Below are positions 61,885 through 64,000 of a stretch of DNA of 64,000 bases, in pieces. Below the pieces are notes generated by a model. The model worked only from the letters and a program-made list of their open reading frames with translations. It was not told the DNA's origin and searched no databases. Source of the DNA: Sphingopyxis microcysteis (lineage in GTDB: Bacteria > Pseudomonadota > Alphaproteobacteria > Sphingomonadales > Sphingomonadaceae); NCBI RefSeq assembly GCF_012274265.1, contig NZ_JAANYY010000005.1, positions 372,001 through 436,000 of the forward strand, given 5' to 3'. Positions within the stretch are counted from its first letter, which is position 1; every line of letters starts with the position of its first letter. A program made the translations under genes and the position numbers.

Positions 61885-61902
61885 CAATACAGTTCTGTAT
61901 GG
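61885..61902. promoter_or_regulatory. TetR-type operator D (Rieske/TonB divergent promoter)
   Basis: CAATACAGTTCTGTATGG, inverted arms with one mismatch. It lies 59 bp from the Rieske ATG and 48 bp from the TonB receptor ATG. For the receptor, TTGCCA (61865-61870) and TACAGT (61888-61893) at 17-bp spacing form a plausible promoter whose -10 falls inside the operator, the expected geometry for repression. Confidence 0.78.
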
Positions 61903-61950
61903 TTTTGATTCGATGCCGTTAAAATGCTGAGGTCAAAAAGGGAGGGATTG

Positions 61951-64000
61951 ATGAGATTCAAGCGGTCAATTTTGCTGCAGACTGCAAGTCTCGCAGTGAT
62001 GATGTATCCGCAATCTGCGAGCGCTCAGGAGGCTGACCGCAGCGGCTCATCGCAGGCCGACGAGATTGTGGTCACTGCCACCCGACGGGCAGAGACCGTC
62101 CTCGAAATCCCTTACAACATCAGCGCGGTCTCAGGAGATACGCTGGAGAAGGCTAACATCACAGATCTTGCTGGGTTGCGGAATAGCACACCCGGTCTGA
62201 TTGCGGTTGACTATGGGCCGCGTGCCAACGGCTCGAACAACAACTTCATCATTCGCGGCGTATCGACTGACGCGATTGGCGGGGGTGGAACATCGTTTCC
62301 CAAGCTCGGAAGTTCTGCGACATCGACCTATATCGACGACATCCCTGTTTTTGCGAACCTCAAGCTGAGCGACATTGCCCGCGTCGAAGTTTTGCGCGGG
62401 CCGCAGGGTACGTTGTTCGGCGCGGGGTCGGTTGGCGGTACAATTCGGTTGATCCGCAATCGCCCCGACATTGGCAAGTTCGATTATGAAGCGAATCTCG
62501 CCGCATCAACGACGCGACATGCTGGCAAAGCTGGCTATGACGCTGATGCCATGCTGAACGTCCCCATCGGTTCCACTTTAGCCCTGCGCCTAAATGGGGG
62601 CTACGAGTATCAGGCCGGGATCATCAACGCGACCAATGCCTATGTTTATGACAAAGATATCAGGTTCAATCCGGATGCACAGGTTGTGCTGGCCAATCCG
62701 GCAAGCCCCCTGACCAGCCCGGCCGTGACCCGGGCGATCAAGGACATTGACTGGGCGAAAATCTGGTTCGCCCGCGCCGCGTTGCGCTGGCAGCCCACCG
62801 ATGCCTTGGACATCGAGGCGAGCTATCTTCACCAGAACACCGAGGCAAACGCCTTTCCATTCCGAACGGGCACCTCCGGTTATGAGAACCGGCAACTTAT
62901 CCCAGTGAGCCCAATTGATACGGATACCGATCTTGCTTCGCTTACCGGGACAGTCGATTTCGGTTTTGCGACGCTGACGTCCGCGACGTCCTATTCCCGC
63001 AGCCGTTCGGATGACCTGTACGATAATTCCCAGACCGCCAACGCATTCATCCAGTATTATGGAAACTATCCGCGCGCCTCGACCACGAACTACGACATCG
63101 TCAAGGACAGATCATTCGTACAGGAGTTACGCCTGGTTTCGAAAGATAGTGACACGTTCGAATATGTGATTGGGGGATATTACCAGAACCGTAAACAGAG
63201 CACTTTCGCTTTCTCGACCGTGCCAGGACTTGCTGCCTATTCGACATTGCCGGGAAGCGGCGTTTTCCTTGATACCTATGCCAATGACGTGGTCCTCTAC
63301 TTCGGAGGGGTTCGGCCTGGCACGCTCAATCCGCCCGACACATCCTTCACCTTCGATCGTCAGGTGCGTTTTGAAGAGCTGGCGGGTTTCGGGGAATTTA
63401 CCTGGCATGCGACCCCAGCCTTGTCGTTCACTGGAGGAGCGCGAATCTTCAATCAGAAGTTCCGCCAGAGTACAGTGCAGACATTTCCGACCCTGGGGTT
63501 TTTTGGCGGTGATGGCGCGTCAAGCGATCCAGCCTATCTCGCGAATGGCACGTCGCAAGGTTCCGGCTCGCGTTCGGAAACTAAGGCCATTTTCAAAGGG
63601 AACGCATCGTACGAATTCGGCGACCAGCTGGCCTATTTCACCTTTAGCCAAGGCTTCCGCTCGGGCGGCGCCAACGCCTACCCGATCGGACCACGATCCT
63701 GTCCGGCTTGCGATCCGGGCACCTTCCTGAACTATGGTCCGGACAGCGCCAACAATTACGAGTTCGGCATCAAGGGCCGGTTGCTGGACCGCGCGATCAG
63801 CTACTCACTTGCTGCGTTTCGCATCGACTGGCAAGACATCCAGATCGAAATTGCCTCCAGGGCCGGTACACCAACAATTGTCAATGGCGGCCGGGCCAGA
63901 TCGCAAGGGATCGAGTTTGAGGCTCAGGTGCGTCCGACCTCAATGGTCACAGCATCAATTTCCTACGCCTATACCGATGCCAAGACGACCGAAGTTATTG
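61951..64000 (+). CDS. TonB-dependent outer-membrane receptor (3'-partial)
   Basis: The gene runs off the window after 683 codons. It has a signal peptide ending S-A-S-A-Q near residue 26, the plug start E-I-V-V-T-A-T-R-R, I-I-R-G-V-S-T and Y-I-D-D-I-P-V, then V-L-R-G-P-Q-G-T-L-F-G, the most conserved plug motif, and barrel strands including G-F-R-S-G-G-A-N. GGGAGG precedes the ATG at 61951. It is divergent from the Rieske gene across operator D, so it probably imports the TetR-regulon substrate. It is distinct in sequence from the receptor at 53702. Confidence 0.92.
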   Translation, partial: MRFKRSILLQTASLAVMMYPQSASAQEADRSGSSQADEIVVTATRRAETVLEIPYNISAVSGDTLEKANITDLAGLRNSTPGLIAVDYGPRANGSNNNFIIRGVSTDAIGGGGTSFPKLGSSATSTYIDDIPVFANLKLSDIARVEVLRGPQGTLFGAGSVGGTIRLIRNRPDIGKFDYEANLAASTTRHAGKAGYDADAMLNVPIGSTLALRLNGGYEYQAGIINATNAYVYDKDIRFNPDAQVVLANPASPLTSPAVTRAIKDIDWAKIWFARAALRWQPTDALDIEASYLHQNTEANAFPFRTGTSGYENRQLIPVSPIDTDTDLASLTGTVDFGFATLTSATSYSRSRSDDLYDNSQTANAFIQYYGNYPRASTTNYDIVKDRSFVQELRLVSKDSDTFEYVIGGYYQNRKQSTFAFSTVPGLAAYSTLPGSGVFLDTYANDVVLYFGGVRPGTLNPPDTSFTFDRQVRFEELAGFGEFTWHATPALSFTGGARIFNQKFRQSTVQTFPTLGFFGGDGASSDPAYLANGTSQGSGSRSETKAIFKGNASYEFGDQLAYFTFSQGFRSGGANAYPIGPRSCPACDPGTFLNYGPDSANNYEFGIKGRLLDRAISYSLAAFRIDWQDIQIEIASRAGTPTIVNGGRARSQGIEFEAQVRPTSMVTASISYAYTDAKTTEVI

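Noticed and set aside
1..64000. CRISPR arrays, rRNA genes, riboswitches
   Set aside because: No regularly spaced repeats with unique spacers, rRNA signature or recognisable riboswitch core was seen.

Overview
The window looks like an accessory region of a sphingomonad-type alphaproteobacterium (Novosphingobium/Sphingobium/Sphingopyxis-like). This is inferred from the high GC, TonB receptors with FAQ/SAQ-type signal peptides, a gentisate pathway and a compact VirB system; no 16S rRNA or core marker is present to prove it. The left third is mobile-element and surface-structure DNA. The right two thirds are a dense catabolic island.

1-11,300: an Imm26-like immunity gene and a second small gene lie among ACGGTGACAG repeats. 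They are followed by a translationally coupled type IV secretion operon virB2-B3-B4-B6-B8-B9-B10-B11, with a divergent second VirB2-like pilin gene upstream. virB1, virB5, virB7 and virD4 are not visible. A tRNA-Glu(CTC) and a decayed stretch of about 1.3 kb come next.

11,300-18,600: a Csu-type chaperone-usher pilus cluster (major pilin, strong terminator, second pilin, chaperone, usher, tip adhesin) and a convergent small pilin-like gene. Beside it is an intact 1,271-bp IS3-family element with a 4-bp target duplication, which abuts a frameshifted alpA gene.

19,000-33,900: one long plus-strand operon begins with a GntR/FCD regulator. It encodes two SDRs, two aldehyde dehydrogenases, a sulfatase/phosphonate-monoester-hydrolase-like enzyme, a 2-oxoacid-dehydrogenase-type E1 alpha/beta pair with a free lipoyl domain, a VOC protein and an arylsulfotransferase. 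It ends with the gentisate pathway: a 3-hydroxybenzoate 6-hydroxylase-like monooxygenase, fumarylpyruvate hydrolase, maleylpyruvate isomerase and gentisate dioxygenase.

34,200-64,000: two AT-rich genes encode proteins of the linalool dehydratase/isomerase fold; one keeps and one has lost the catalytic residues. A minus-strand arginine succinyltransferase set (astCDBA) sits with an M20 hydrolase in place of AstE. Further genes encode a LysR regulator, two MFS carriers, a PYROXD2-like oxidoreductase, heterotetrameric sarcosine oxidase (soxBDAG), two TonB receptors, a membrane spermidine-synthase-like protein, formyl-THF deformylase (purU), a TetR regulator and a GbcA/carnitine-oxygenase-type Rieske enzyme.

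Most notable is an 18-bp inverted-repeat operator (core CCAnACA-N4-TGTAT) found at four promoters spread over 28 kb: the dehydratase pair, the MFS/PYROXD2-sox divergent promoter, purU, and the Rieske/TonB divergent promoter. It defines a probable TetR regulon for oxidative N-demethylation of a quaternary or methylated amine, with PurU disposing of the released one-carbon unit. A second operator, ATGGTATACCAA, links the GntR operon with the TonB receptor gene at 53.7 kb, so the two regulons interdigitate. The natural substrate cannot be named from sequence alone.
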